Assembly: GCA_024811115.1 (NCBI GenBank)
Contig: JAKOGH010001000.1
Span: forward strand, 1 to 49,478
Direction of reading: 5' to 3'
DNA: 49,478 nucleotides
Source of the DNA: Terana coerulea
Lineage: Eukaryota; Basidiomycota; Agaricomycetes; Polyporales; Phanerochaetaceae
The notes under the pieces are model-generated. The model did not search any database, had not been told where the DNA came from, and saw only the letters and a list, made by a program, of their open reading frames with translations. Shown piece by piece: positions 20,163 to 32,000 of this stretch. Position 1 is the stretch's first letter; each line of letters starts with the position of its first letter. The translations under genes and the position numbers were made by a program.

Positions 20163-22284
20163 AAAAGTCGATTGCAGACGCCTACGCCCGTCATTTCGGG
20201 GGCAGCTGATCAGGTCCAGGGTGAACAGTAACCGCATGCACTGCTTCCCGATGACATCAAAAACTACGTGCAAATTTGAGTTGCCTGAAACTAGAGCGCA
20301 CAACCTACAAATGTACTAGTCCAATCAAATTGCATCCAACTCACCATCGGGTGGTGTTCCACTTTTGATAGTCAATTCAAGCACCAAAGAGGCCACCAAG
20401 CGGACCGTCGTAAAAGCCGAGATCTAGATGGAAAGGGTTTTGTTAGTATCTTTCCAACAGAAAGCTCCTAAAAAATAAATAATTGTCCTTGACAGTAGTC
20501 AATCCCTTCACTCGCTTCCGACATCCATGCAAAGTCACACAGTGTAACCATATCATCCATCTGACAGGCCAAGATACGTACACGCACAGCACGAGAGCAC
20601 TGCCGGGTTTCTGCGGCGCGACATATTGCCAACTCGGCAAGCATGGCTACTGCCCCGCGAGGTAATTAGGCTCAACCGCATCTACGGACTGCATCTGTTT
20701 TGCAGGGAAGCATCGACATCCTGATGGAAATTGAGAAGTATGCAAAGCAGATTGACCACGCACCTTGGGGACGAGCGTCAATCTGACCGCAATAACGAGC
20801 CGATTTGTTCAATAAGGCCTTGAGGGCTATCTCACAGCTACTCGCGGGCATCCGTCGTTGCCCACACTCCAGGCAAGAGCAGCGGGCCGTGCGCACCTCG
20901 TAGTCCCTGTGATAATGGACATGCAGACCCACCACAGCATGGACGATCATCAACGTGCAGCGCCAGCGTTGAACCTGCTAAGTGGCATTGGGACAGGGGC
21001 AAACTTAATCTTGTAAATTTTAGGAAGCACGCAATGGTGGCCACAAGCATGTCAGGTTTATCAAGCACTACCTGTTCCGATTAGTGTCGGAAGGCGGAAA
21101 GGACTCGGACCAAACGTCGTACCTTCAAGTTGAACCTGCGTACGACGACGACGCACAGCCAGATCCAAACGGGATGCGACCCGCAACCTTCGTGAAAACC
21201 TTCAGGAGTCGGCACTGCGCAACCGCCGACGTCAGTGACAACGCATGCTGGCGCGTACCTCTCGCGCAGCTGTACCATATTGGCATAGTCTTAGAGTATG
21301 CGGGTGCTGCTGCACATTGTCCTTGATTGTGCTAGAACGAGACGTACGTCGCGTGAAAGAAAGCAGGTAAGAAAAGTAGCCCTCGGAGTCGTCATGCCAG
21401 TGATGGTTCGTGCGGCAGGGCAGCCGCCCGCACAGGCGTCGTGGCGTGAGAATGTCGTAAATAGGCGCGTGTGCGTTCCCGGCCTGAGCACAACAGACAC
21501 CATCAAAGCCACGAGTGCTAGACCACACTGATGGTGAAGCGGTTATCATGCTTGCCTTCCAAGCAAGCGGCAGGGGTTCGACTCCCCTTCAGTGTATGTC
21601 CAATGGTTCTTGATCTACCATTTTCCTCTGGATGCCGAATGGCTCAATAGAATGCCAACACTTACAAGTTACTAGCACAGCTCCAACATCTGCCCAATAC
21701 CTTCGCCCTTTCTGACGGTAAGGCACGGGGACGGAGACTATGTGGGAACAGTCATGCATACGAAGTGTACAAGCCTTGAAACTTGAAGGTCGCAGAAGTA
21801 CCCTCCTCTCATCCATCTGGTCTTCGGTCGGATTACAGTCTACAGGTAGAAAAATTGATATTTTGTAAGTAACCCCGATCACTGGTGATATGGGATCACC
21901 GTAGAGGGTATAGATGCCTGCATGCGCTCCTGTTCGTCGCCGATCCCAACGCATGTCGTGCCCACCGATGCCCCGCACCGTGCGCTCAGCATGCAGGGCT
22001 CTATTGCTTTTGTATTTGCGTATTTACAGTTGCATTGCGTATGAGTGAACTTTATAACGGACCATGAGTAGGCAAACTGGCGCAGAGGGAGGCGGGAGAG
22101 GCCTGTGGCAGTAACGTGAAACAAGGTTTTCACCAGTTGTTATCGTACGGCCAGCTATTCCCGCGCAGTTAATTTCACTTGTCAGTCATAAACCGACATA
22201 AACACTAGAATCGCTGGATATATATCAGCTGGCCGTCCGCGCATCATACTAGACTTCAAACATACACACCTATATCATTCTACC
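20163..22284. other. Non-coding 2.1 kb between FBX-L and HAD2, holding a tRNA gene
   Basis: Apart from the tRNA at 21525-21595 no gene is supported. Short frames near 20672-20953 and 21084-21326 lack domains and splice support. The corresponding place in the right arm (about 33.6-34.2 kb) is much shorter, so most of this DNA is either an insertion here or a deletion there. Confidence 0.5.
21525..21595 (+). tRNA. tRNA-Gly (anticodon TCC)
   Basis: The 71-nt cloverleaf has acceptor ACACTGA paired fully with TCAGTGT, a three-pair D stem (GTG with CAT, one G-T wobble), anticodon stem CTTGC/GCAAG with loop CTTCCAA (anticodon TCC at 21558-21560), a four-base variable region, and T stem AGGGG/CCCCT around TTCGACT. 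The A box TGGTGAAGCGG and B box GGTTCGACTCC fit the Pol III consensus. There is no intron. A TTTT run about 30 bases downstream could terminate transcription. The gene reads GGA codons. Confidence 0.88.
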
Positions 22285-23671
22285 CTATAAATCCCTCTTT
22301 GCCTTCGCCGCGTCAACCAACTTGGCCAGCTCCTCCAGCCCATCCACTACAAGATCTACGTCTCCGCCCTCCGCCTTACTCTTCACGCTCCGCCACACCT
22401 CCATGTCGCCGGGCATGTGGTCCGTGTCCTCTGTGTGACGGCGAACGTAGACCGTCCGGAGACCGGCCACGGCCGCGGCGCAAAGGTCGTAGATGTGCGC
22501 GGCGACCATGCAGGCGCGATGCGGCGCGTGCGCGAGACCAATGTGGCGGAGGGCGGCTCTGTATACTGCAGGGTTGGGTTTGTACGAGCCGAGCAGCTCG
22601 CTCGTGAGTATGAAGTTCCAGGGAAGGTCCGCGTTCCTCGCCTAGCATGGATGAACATAAGCATCGCGGCAGGAGGGGTGTGGGAGGAGACAAGGGAGAG
22701 CTTACCATGTCGACCAGCAGGCGGAGGTTGCCGTTCACTAGCGGCCCGAGGGCGGCGTGCGCCTTGAGGGTGTGCAAACCTGGAGAGCTATCTGGCCAGC
22801 CTGTGAGACGATTGGGTCAGATACTAGATATCAGTGTACAGCGGCAATGGGGGCAACGAATGGAATGTACGATCGCTTGTTACCCCGTCTCTCGCACAGG
22901 TTATTGCATTTCGGAAAGGGGCGACAGGCTAGCTTCAAAACCTCAGCACGCAGGCTTTGCGCCATGGCTTGCGTGACTTGCTGTTCCCCGTTTCCATATA
23001 TCCAATGGTGTATACGTGAAATAAAAAGAGCGACAATAGACGGGAGGGCAAGAAGTAGAAGAAGAAAAGAAGGAGAAGGAAAGCTAGAACGTACCTTGCA
23101 CACGATGCCAAGCCTGGGTCAACTCGTCGCGTTTAGCGGCGTTCCATTGCTCGCCAAGATGTGCGTATTTGGGTGAAGCGAGAAGAGTGTCGAGTGTCTA
23201 CGCATGTCAAATAAGCGTACGTCAGTGCGCCATGGATAGCAAATGGGATGTGGTAGTGGGAGCAAGCACCTCACGGTTTATGTCATCGAGGTTCATATCT
23301 GAAGCGTCCACTTCGCCGGCGGCGGCACGAGATCTATGTATGAAGTGGCGTGTTGTAAGAGACACGAATGGTAGGGGAGGCTATGAACTTACGTCCAGCC
23401 CGGAAAGTATCCCGCCCTCCACTCTTCCGCGAACGCGACCCAATCCACTACACTCGCCCATATCAGTACGCACGACTTACATACAGCCAAGGTAAGTGCA
23501 CTCGCCCTTTTGGTCGCCCTCGTACGCCGCCTGGAGCTCGCGGGTAATGCTGCCCTGCCAATCGACGACGGTGCCAAAGACATCGAACAAGAATACGTCG
23601 ATATCCTGGAGCACGTCCGTCGCATCTGTGGGTGTGCGAGGCGCGTCGCTGTCAGCTTGGATGGCGGCCAT
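22285..23671 (-). CDS. HAD-superfamily protein, type II haloacid dehalogenase-like (HAD2)
   Basis: ATG 23671 begins MAAIQADSDAPRTPTDATDV, then LFDVFGTVVDWQGS with the nucleophile Asp at residue 30. The chain (about 281 aa, five introns) continues through WVAFAEEWRAGYFPGW, WNAAKRDELTQAWHRV, GWPDSSPGL, GSYKPNPAVY and VAAHIYDLCAAAV to KAKRDL and TAG 22285-22287. The first intron boundaries are uncertain: donor GTGCAC and a 49-nt intron give the best frame. Relative to HAD1 it lacks the intron in GSYKP, and motif II reads GPLVNGN where HAD1 has GTLSNGN, so the conserved Ser/Thr pair is absent. It may be a HAD scaffold with altered or lost dehalogenase activity. It lies in the left inverted-repeat arm, and its right-arm copy is a stub. 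Confidence 0.82.
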
Positions 23672-24010
23672 ACTAGAAGGGATCGTGCCACTTGAGAGTT
23701 GGGTTCAGAGAGAGACTGCTCATGATGAGTCGGAGATGACTAAGGTGTGCGACGATGGCGCCTCAAGGGATGGTATGGCGAAGTGGATGCATTGCCGCCG
23801 TGCAATGAGTGCTTGTCAACGTCGATGCCAAGTCCAGAGTCGCAGTCGAGAATCGACTCCCGGGAAAAAGCGGAGGCACGGCCCGATGTTGGCGGCGGGG
23901 ATCAAAGCGGCGGGATTCCCCTTTTTGGCAGAGGCGGCCGCAACGACCGGCAAAAGCGAGTCGCGCATGTATCGTCCAGCTCCCGCCTGCGTCCACTCAG
24001 CTTTCAATCT

Positions 24011-25144
24011 TTGTGTTTTCTAGTGGTCAGGTGAAGGAGGATTTGGGGTCTAACTAGGGATGAGGACTTTTAGGTGTTGAATGCACAGTACGTTCTGTAT
24101 TTTCTTGCTTCACCGCAACTTCACCGAGCATTTTGTTCATTTGCTTTTCCCCACGTGCCAGCAGACTCAGCACAAACCCAAGCTATTGTTGGGCAAATCT
24201 CCTCTTACCTCTTCTGTCGGATTGTGTAAATGTGTCATTTCATCTACATGCTTCAACTGAAGTCGTACGTCTGTCTTTCCTTCGCCATGTCCTTCGAACA
24301 ATCAAGCTTGCTTTACGGTACTATTTCCCCTCCTTTTGACCGTAATGGTACGCTCACGAGACAAATGCAAAACATCGGCTCTCTTATCCCTCCCCAGGTT
24401 TCTGCGGAACTCGTATGTCTCTCCCTCCTACGTTTTTATGAAGCCCTACTTTTGACCGTCATATGCAACCGCTTAGACAAAACGGGCTACCAAACCAACG
24501 CCAGTCATGACAGAGCAACAAAGCTCGACCAGATTCATAAAGCTCAAGTAATTCAATAGCCCCATTTTACTCCTTTGTGTGGCTTGAGCCGTCAATTACT
24601 TTCTCGTTAATGCGCAGCAGTCGACGACGGACGTTCTTTGAAAGCGGCTCAAATAAATATAGCCAGTATGTGGGGGAACCAGGTGCGTATTGCCTCGACT
24701 GCTTCTCAGGACTTCCTAATAATGTCAATTCAGCGTATACATAGTATGATTCAGATCCCCGATCTTGGCCGGGCACGTTTCTCAGTGACTCGGCCTTCCG
24801 AGTAGAGTTCGGTGAGCTGCTCTGATGAGACCTGTGGCTTACAGCCGCAAGAAGGTCACGTTGAAGCCACAGTTGACAGATCCACAACGCAAAGCAGCGC
24901 TGTGGCGGTGGTTGTACACACTGTGGGGAGGGCAGCACGCTTGGGCGACTGAAGACATCTTCAACGATTCAAAGTACGCTTGAAGACCGTACGACTAGTA
25001 ATTGCATGCTAATCCTTTGCTACAGGCTTCGCCGGTTCACAAGACATGACATCCTCGAGGGGTTGTCCGAGTCCACCGCTCGACCAAAGAACTGTGGGTA
25101 TTTTCATGTTGGTAGGTATTTGATGCTGTCTAACTGTCGCTTAG
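24011..25144. other. Inner junction region without a secure gene
   Basis: A plus-strand frame around 24287-24559 begins MSFEQSSLLYG but also contains a plausible intron (GTACTATTT to CCCCAG) and matches nothing I know. Minus-strand frames at 24567-24938 look non-coding. This stretch marks the inner edge of the left duplication arm and may hold degraded 5' parts of the amidohydrolase fragment that follows. Confidence 0.4.
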
Positions 25145-25607
25145 CGTTTGCTTTGCTCAACGCATCTGAGTCGACTGCCAAGATGGTTCGCCTCGGCCTG
25201 AAGGCATACATCGGCGCACACGGAGAGCCACCCCTCGGCTTGAACTACCACGCCGAGATGTTTTTCGCGCAGCAGGGCGGCCTCGATAATTACGAGGCGA
25301 GTGGGGCACAGTCTTTGCTTCATGGCCCTGATGCTCACACGAAGGTTTGTAGGTCATCCGTGCACCCACGTCCGACGCAGCGAGGACGTTGGGCATCTAC
25401 CCGTCGCTGGGCTCCCTGACCCCAGGCAAACTGGCGGACTTCCTCGTCTACCCGGCAGGATACAACGTCCTGGAGGACGACATTCGAGAGATGAGGGAAA
25501 TACGTTACGTTGTGCGTGGTGGACGCGTGTGGGATGCAGAGACCATGACGGAGGTGTGGCCAGTAAAGGGTAGGAAGCAAACGATGCCTCCCATTAACCC
25601 TGAGTAG
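25145..25607 (+). pseudogene. Amidohydrolase C-terminal fragment, 5'-truncated
   Basis: The exons around 25145-25296 and 25353-25607 encode the end of an Amidohydro_1-type enzyme: IGAHGEPPLGLNYHAEMFF, PTSDAARTLGIYPSLGSLTP, GKLADFLVYPAGYN and VVRGGRVWDAETM, ending MPPINPE. The GxLxPGKxADFxVY and RGGRVWD segments are typical of the imidazolonepropionase/cyanuric-acid-type amidohydrolase C-terminus. The N-terminal beta-propeller or HxH metal site and most of the barrel are absent upstream, so this is a remnant unless exons lie very far away. The intron 25297-25352 would be GC-AG (GCGAGT to GTAG). It lies between the arms of the inverted duplication. Confidence 0.7.
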
Positions 25608-26095
25608 ATTATAGGCGGTGATGACCCGATGAAATAACTGTCAATGCGCTGTACCGTGGTCGGGCTCATGTATATTATACTACTACATTGATACTTAAAA
25701 TACTAATTTATACGCTGCACTCTGTCGAACTCAAAGTCCGAATACGAGGATGAGCGTCGTGGCGTGAGAACTGTCGCATTTTCTTTCGGAGAAGAGTCAA
25801 ATCTGGCAGTGCGAGTAATAACTTCCCCATCGAGCATGCAGCATGATAACATTACGATTGTAGATGATAGTATGAGAAAGGATGGTCGATAAGCCAAGGA
25901 GGTAGAGGGAAAAAGGCCACGGAATGCTATGCTACAGCTAGATAATATGTACCATGGACGACGACTCAAAATGGAGTTTCTGCAAGGTGACATTACGTGC
26001 GAGAGCTTCAGGAGTACGATACTTCAAGATAAATGATGCAAGACAAGGAGAATATTTTACCAAGATCAATATACAAGAATCTGCGATCCCCGCCC
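25608..26095. other. Intergenic between convergent amidohydrolase fragment and CDCA7-like gene
   Basis: AT-richer than its surroundings. Contains presumably both 3' ends. No feature recognised. Confidence 0.4.
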
Positions 26096-29000
26096 TTATA
26101 CCGGGACAGCAGGCACGTCGATGCGACCCTCCTCCGCAGGCTCACTCGTCGCCTTCAGCGCCTTCGCGATCGTGAACGCGAGGTCCTCCGTGTGGTCCTC
26201 GCCGCGAGGCCGCGACGGCGAGGCGTTGGTGCTATTTGTCTTGTGCGGCGAGTCGCCCGCGCGTGCGTCGTCCTCGAGATCGGACGACGTCGGCGTGAGA
26301 TCGCCCTCGAAGCAGTCCCATGGATTGGCCGTGGGCCGCGGGTTGTAGTGTTCATGCAAGCGCGCCTCCGAGCCGATGAAGTGGTGACCAAGTGGGAGAA
26401 TGCAGAGGCGGCGACGTCTCTTCGTCTGGCCTTGCTGCATGGGCCGGTGGGGGACATCCGTACCGTCGTCCAATGCCTTGCATCCCATCTGCACTTTCCC
26501 GACGAAGAAACCTTTCCTCGGTGGGCGCGGGGCCATGGCTGCTGGCTGTGATGAAAGAGACTGTACGCCTTGAGTCGGTGGGACCGGACCCGCAGGCGTG
26601 GAGATTACCGATAGACTGGTCTGGGCCTGTGATGACGACGCTCGTGGGGGTCCCGATGTTGATTGTTCTTCACTGCAAGCCTTCGGGGACGGATACTCGT
26701 CCTCCTCGTCCTCACTGTCGCTTTCGTCTTCACTATCCTCGCTCGACGACCCGCCAATCGGCTGCTCGTACTCGACATACCGCCCCGTGAGGTCCGTGCG
26801 CACCACGATATTCTGCGTCCTGTCGTCTGCGACGATGCCAATGCCAATGCGGTCGCGCATCGACAGACCGTACACGGTGCCCCACACTGCGCCAGCGGGC
26901 AGGGCCATCGAATCCGCCAGCTGGCGTTCCTGCTCGGCGAGCTCCTGTTGCTTTTTCGTCAGCCTAGGAGGAGGCTTGGGCGCAGGTGGAGCGTTGCTCG
27001 CTGGCGTTGCCTGCATCGGCGACGCGGTCGATGCTGCTTCAACCAGTGGGTTACCTGCATTGGAAAGCGGCTGCCGTCGAGGACGCTCCGTCTTCTCCAG
27101 TGGCGCTTTGGGCTTCGGGCCTCTCTTGTTCGCGTGTGCGAGGCCAGCGTAGTATATCGACGGAGCGATGTGGGTCCTCCCTCCCTTGCTCGGCTGGTAC
27201 GTCTCGCCGCGCTTTGGGCAGCAGGCCGAGCAGTTGCAGTTGCCCGCGCACTTGGGGCATTTGAAGTCGATCAAGTATGGATCGAACTTGATGTCGGGGT
27301 ACCTGTAGCGCACGCATCCAGGTCAGCCAGCCCAGGGGGGAGCGCCAAGCGACGGGAAACATACCGAGTGACGATGCACTTCTCGCAGAAGCGCAACCCA
27401 CACAGTTCGCCGTCCTCCTTCCGGAACGTGCAGCGCAGCTTCTCGTACGCATTCTTGCCTCTACATTGATGGCAGTAAGGCACCTCCGCCACCATCTCCT
27501 GGATCTCCTCTCGCGTTATGTGCCGTGACTGCCCTTCGGCGCCGCCTTTGTCTCCCGCGCTCTCGCTCTCCGATACATCTGGCTCGACGACCCTCCGGCG
27601 GCGGACTTCGCTCGGCTTCATCACACCCAGCGCGACGAGCTTATCCGACGATGCCTCGGCCTCGCGTGCACGGGCACTTGGCTTGCGAGACCGCTTGCCA
27701 TCTGCTGTCTCTCCATGCGCAAGACTCGAGGACGGCGTGGGCGGCGGGTGCTCGTGCACGCGATTGCGGTAGCCGACGTCCGCCGCGCGCTCCTTGCCCT
27801 TGCCCTTGCCCTTGCCGAGGCCCGGCGCAGGCGCTTTGGGCTTCGCCTTGGGTTTGGGCTTTGCAGAGGAGCGCCCGATCCTGCGATAGCAATGAAAATG
27901 AGAAACCCAGAGGGACCGCAGGCAGAGTATGCAACGCACCTGGTGGCCGTGTCGTCTTCGGAGAAGGCGTCGGCGTCGGGCTCTGCATCCTGGGCGGCGT
28001 CGACGGACCCGCGAGCAGACTCGGGTCGATAGTGCCATTGAAGAACCCTTCGGTGTTGGCACTCGCATCCATGCCGCCAGACGAGGGGCTCAGGCTAGAG
28101 CCCATGTCCACGTCCATGCCCATCGCGTCGGGCGCGCCGAACTGTGGCGGCGGCGGATGCGCCGGGTCCATCCACGCGTTTGTGTCGCCAAACATCGGCG
28201 CGCTGAAAAAGTCCTGCGGGGACGGCTCGGGGGCGCCGCGAGCGACGCCTATGTCGTGGGCTCCGGGCGTCGAACGCGTGCGGGCTGGGCGGGTGCGCCG
28301 GGACGTCGAGGTCCATGCGCAGATCCTGGTCATGGTCCAGGCCGATGTGCCCGCCAAGGAACGCGTCCTGGCCGCGGAGCCCGGTCACCGCGGTATCCTG
28401 CTCGCGCATCTGTGTGTGCATGTAGTTGTACGACAGTCCCTGCTGCGCAGAAACGTCAGGCGGAGGCGGAAAGACTGGAAAGGGGTCGTATTCCGCTGGC
28501 GGAGGGTGTGCGATTTGTGCTGTAGGCTGCGGGACTGTCGGAGGTTCGTGCTGTCCTGTTGGAGCTGTGCCGGCTTGCACTGGTGTAGACGAAGGACTTG
28601 GTGCCAGGAGCGCGTGCACAGACTCGGTACGCACTGGTGTAGACGGAGGACCTGCCACTGCGGAAGCTTGTGCTGGCTTGGGATGCACTGCGGGACTTTC
28701 GATGTTGATACGTAGAGTAGCGGATGGCGAAGCAATCTGGGAATTCGGAGCTCGGGTGGACCGGACGGCGGACGTCGGGGAACCGACCGGAGAGGGAGGT
28801 CCACCGTAGGATCGTTGCTGGCCAGTCGCTTGAGCACTCGCAGTCGTCGTCGCACCCTGTGCGGCACTTGGCGGGATTTGCCTAGCGGATGTCGACGGAC
28901 CTGCCTTGCGTACCACGGATTCGGGAGTCTTTGGCGGGTGCGCCGATGGCGTAGGTGCACTCACGTGCGTTTCCGGGACAGCGATCGGCACCGAGGCGCT

Positions 29001-32000
29001 GTCCTGCAGCTGCACCGACGGCACAGCCGGCCGCGCCACATTCTGCACCGGCTCGACAGACGTCGACGGCCGCGCCGCCGCGCCCTTCGGCTTCGCCTGC
29101 CTCGAGTCCCTATGCGCATAGAACACAAGCCGTTGTCTGCGCTCCGCCATTCCGCCCGCCTCATCCTGCTCCTCCATGCCTTCCCTTGGCGGCGACGGCT
29201 CGGGGACGTACAGCACGCCCGCGGCCGTCTGGACGCCAAACCTGAATGCGCTACGTAGCACGCCCTCGCGCTGCGCTGCCGTCCGCGGGCGCCGCCAGGG
29301 CACCGCCGTCGACTCCAAGTCCATCAAGGCTTCGGCGCAGAGACCGTCCGCGTATACGGGCGTCGGGTAGTCCTCCGCAAACGGCGCGAACGCGTCCTGC
29401 ACGTGCGCGAGCCCGGCAACAATGAACCGGTCATTGATGTGCACAGTGATATTCTCGGTGTGGAGGTAGTGTCCTGTGGGCGAGAGGACGGGCGGATGCG
29501 CGGAGCGCGTGCGCGGGTCGTCATACGCGTCGTCGTCGTCGTCATCGTCATCCGAGGCGGGCGCGAGGGCGCGGGGCTGGGAGTGCGACGCCGACCAAGC
29601 GGGACTCTGCACGCGCAGGCCGGCGTTCGTGTTGCGCTTTCTTCTGCACCGGCTGCGCGGGGCCGGGACGAGGGCCAGGCGAGGAGAGCTTGCGCTTGCG
29701 TGGGCGCGGGGCCGGCTTCGGGCGCATCGCGGCGGTCTTGGGGACGGAGGGGACCATCGTCGCAAACGGCAGGCGGGGGCGCGCGTTCCACGCGCCGAGG
29801 TCCACGTTCAGTGGGTGTGCGGATGGCTTCGCGCGCACGCCGGTCGGGCTCTGTGTCGGTGGGCGTGGGGCCGCAGGGAGGTTCACGGACGTCGACGAGG
29901 ACGGGCCCGCTGCGCGACGTGCTGTTGCCGCTTGCACGCTCCTGGGTGTCGCTGGCGCACGCCGAACCGCCGTCTTCGCTGCCAGTGCCACTGGCGGCGA
30001 CGACTCCCGCATGGCGATATTTCTATCACCGTCCTCGTCCGAGGCGTCAATCACAATGACCTCCCGCGCCTTGCCCTTCTCCCTCGCCTTATCTTGTGTC
30101 CTCGTCTCGGCTCTCCTCTGTTTGGCCTTTGAGGCATGCTTGGAGGGCGCGTAGTCCTCGTCCTCGCTGTCCGACGCGGGTGCAGGCGGCGGCGTGAGCT
30201 CGTATATCTCATCGTCCTCCTCGCTATCCGCCACCTCCTCGATCTCCTCAGCGCGCAACGGCGCACGCGCACGCGAGGGGCGGGCGAACTCCTCCCAGAT
30301 TCAGACGCCGTGGGGGACAAGGACACCCGCGCCACCCGCCTCTTCTTGCGCCTCGGGCCCTCGTCGCTCTCGTCCTCGTCCTCAGCCTCGCTGTCCGCCA
30401 CCACCTCCTCCCCGTCCTCCTCGCTCGGACTGTCATAGAACTCAGCCAGTTCCCCGTAGTCGCCACTGCTCAGCCCGGGCGGGAACGGCGGGACGTCGAC
30501 GTACATCCTGTTCGGCCGTCGTCGCGGCACTCGCCCGCGCGGGGTCGGCGCTACCACGCGCTTTGGTGGAGAAGACGGCGGCGGAGAGCGAGTCGGAGGA
30601 GACCGTCATCGGGCTCGCGGCGCGTCGCTGTGCGGGGCGGCGGGCGGCGCCGGTTGGCTTCACCGGAGTCTACGATCGCCGCGTTAGCGTCCAGAACACG
30701 TCGGGCAGCGTAGAAAGGAACGGAAGTGGTGACGAACCTTGAAAGGTGAGCTGCTCGGCGCGGACCGCACCGCAAGGATTTGAATGCTCGGGCTGCGCGA
30801 CCTCTGCGGCTCCCTTGTCTGCGGTCTGCGACTCAACGCGACCACCCCGTCGTCGAACAGCCGCGTGACTGGCGGCGCGGCGCCGGCTTTCGGCGAGGAT
30901 GGCGGTGTCGGAGAGAGCGGGCTCTGCGGCGTCTCTGGGACAACGTGGTCGTTGTCCTGCTCGCAAATCGCGCAGATGAACAAGCGGAGAAATCAGAGAG
31001 GTCCAGCGAGGATAGAGGACAGATTTGGGCGCGTACCTTATCTGCCCTCTGTGGCGTGCGCGGCACTGGAATGACTTCACGTTCGTGATTCTGCTATGCA
31101 ACAAAACCAAGTATGTGAGTGACAAAAGCCTACTGGACCAATGGCCCACGAGACGCACCTGCCCCAAATCTCTGAGTTGTGCCAACTGGCGGGACCGGCG
31201 CGTCTGTGACTACTTGTGTCACAGACGCGCTTCTCTCTCGGCGGGGCCAAGATCATTCTGCTGTACACCTGTATAAACGACGGCACAAGTCGAATCTGGG
31301 ATACGCATACGCACCGTTTCCGGGTCTACATTCTTCTCCATAGTCTTCTCCGCTTCCGCGACAACAACAGATGCGATCGACGCCCCGCGCGTGCTGACTG
31401 TCCGGCTCTCCGCCTCGTTCTCCCTCTTCCCTCCCCATCGTCCTTCACAGTGTCCACTTTCGCTGTTCCATCTTCGTCTGTCACGTTCGCCGGCTGCACA
31501 CCTGCATCCACTAGTGCTTCCGCACCCTCTATCCCTACGCCTGTGCCTACCGCGTCCGTCCGGCCTTCGCGGCACAGGTCCGCAAGCATGCGCTCCACCT
31601 CGCCCGGCGTGACGCTCGCCCTGAGTTCACTTCCGCCGCTGACTGACGTCCGTCGCACCGCTGCGCCTGCCGCCGCCCAGACTGACAAACGGCGAGAGCG
31701 TGTCCCGCAGGCCGATGCTGCCGAACTGTGTCTGGGAGGGCCGGAAGGAGGCAGCCGTGTGCGCGCGCGACGGAGAGACCGATGGCGAGGGCGACGGGAA
31801 GAACAGCGGCTGCCTCGTGCGTGTCGCGGGGGTTGTGGTGATGTTAGAAGTGGAGGCGGAGGGTGTATGCGCGTACGGCGTCGGCTCGCGCGTCGTTTCA
31901 CGCGTCGAGGGCGGGTAAGCGAGGTCGGACAGCTCGCTTGAGTGTCTTGGCTGCAGGAAGATGTCGGTTGTAGCCTCTGACGCAGATGCATCAGGTGGTT

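Larger units (their letters stand above)
17074..24010 (-). repeat. Left arm of inverted segmental duplication
   Basis: Reading the minus strand from 24010, the order is: HAD upstream region, HAD2, then FBX-L. The plus strand from about 33130 has the same order: homologous upstream region, HAD stub, then FBX-R. Local near-identity is visible, for example GTCCAGAGTCGCAGTCGAGA at about 23832-23851 and, inverted, near 33300. The arm contains about 2 kb (20.2-22.3 kb, with a tRNA) that the right arm lacks. Confidence 0.75.

Noticed and set aside
24287..24559. Small gene starting MSFEQSSLLYG
   Set aside because: No homology recognised, start and splice alternatives equally plausible, located in the duplication junction; left as unassigned sequence.
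24640..24940. Minus-strand frame around 24567-24938 as coding
   Set aside because: No domain and no conserved start or splice structure.
27525..30742. Several long plus-strand open frames (up to ~400 codons) opposite the CDCA7-like gene
   Set aside because: They are Arg/Pro/Ala-rich with no domains, as expected of antisense frames in GC-rich coding DNA; the minus strand carries the zinc domain, introns and acidic/Ser-rich coding signal.
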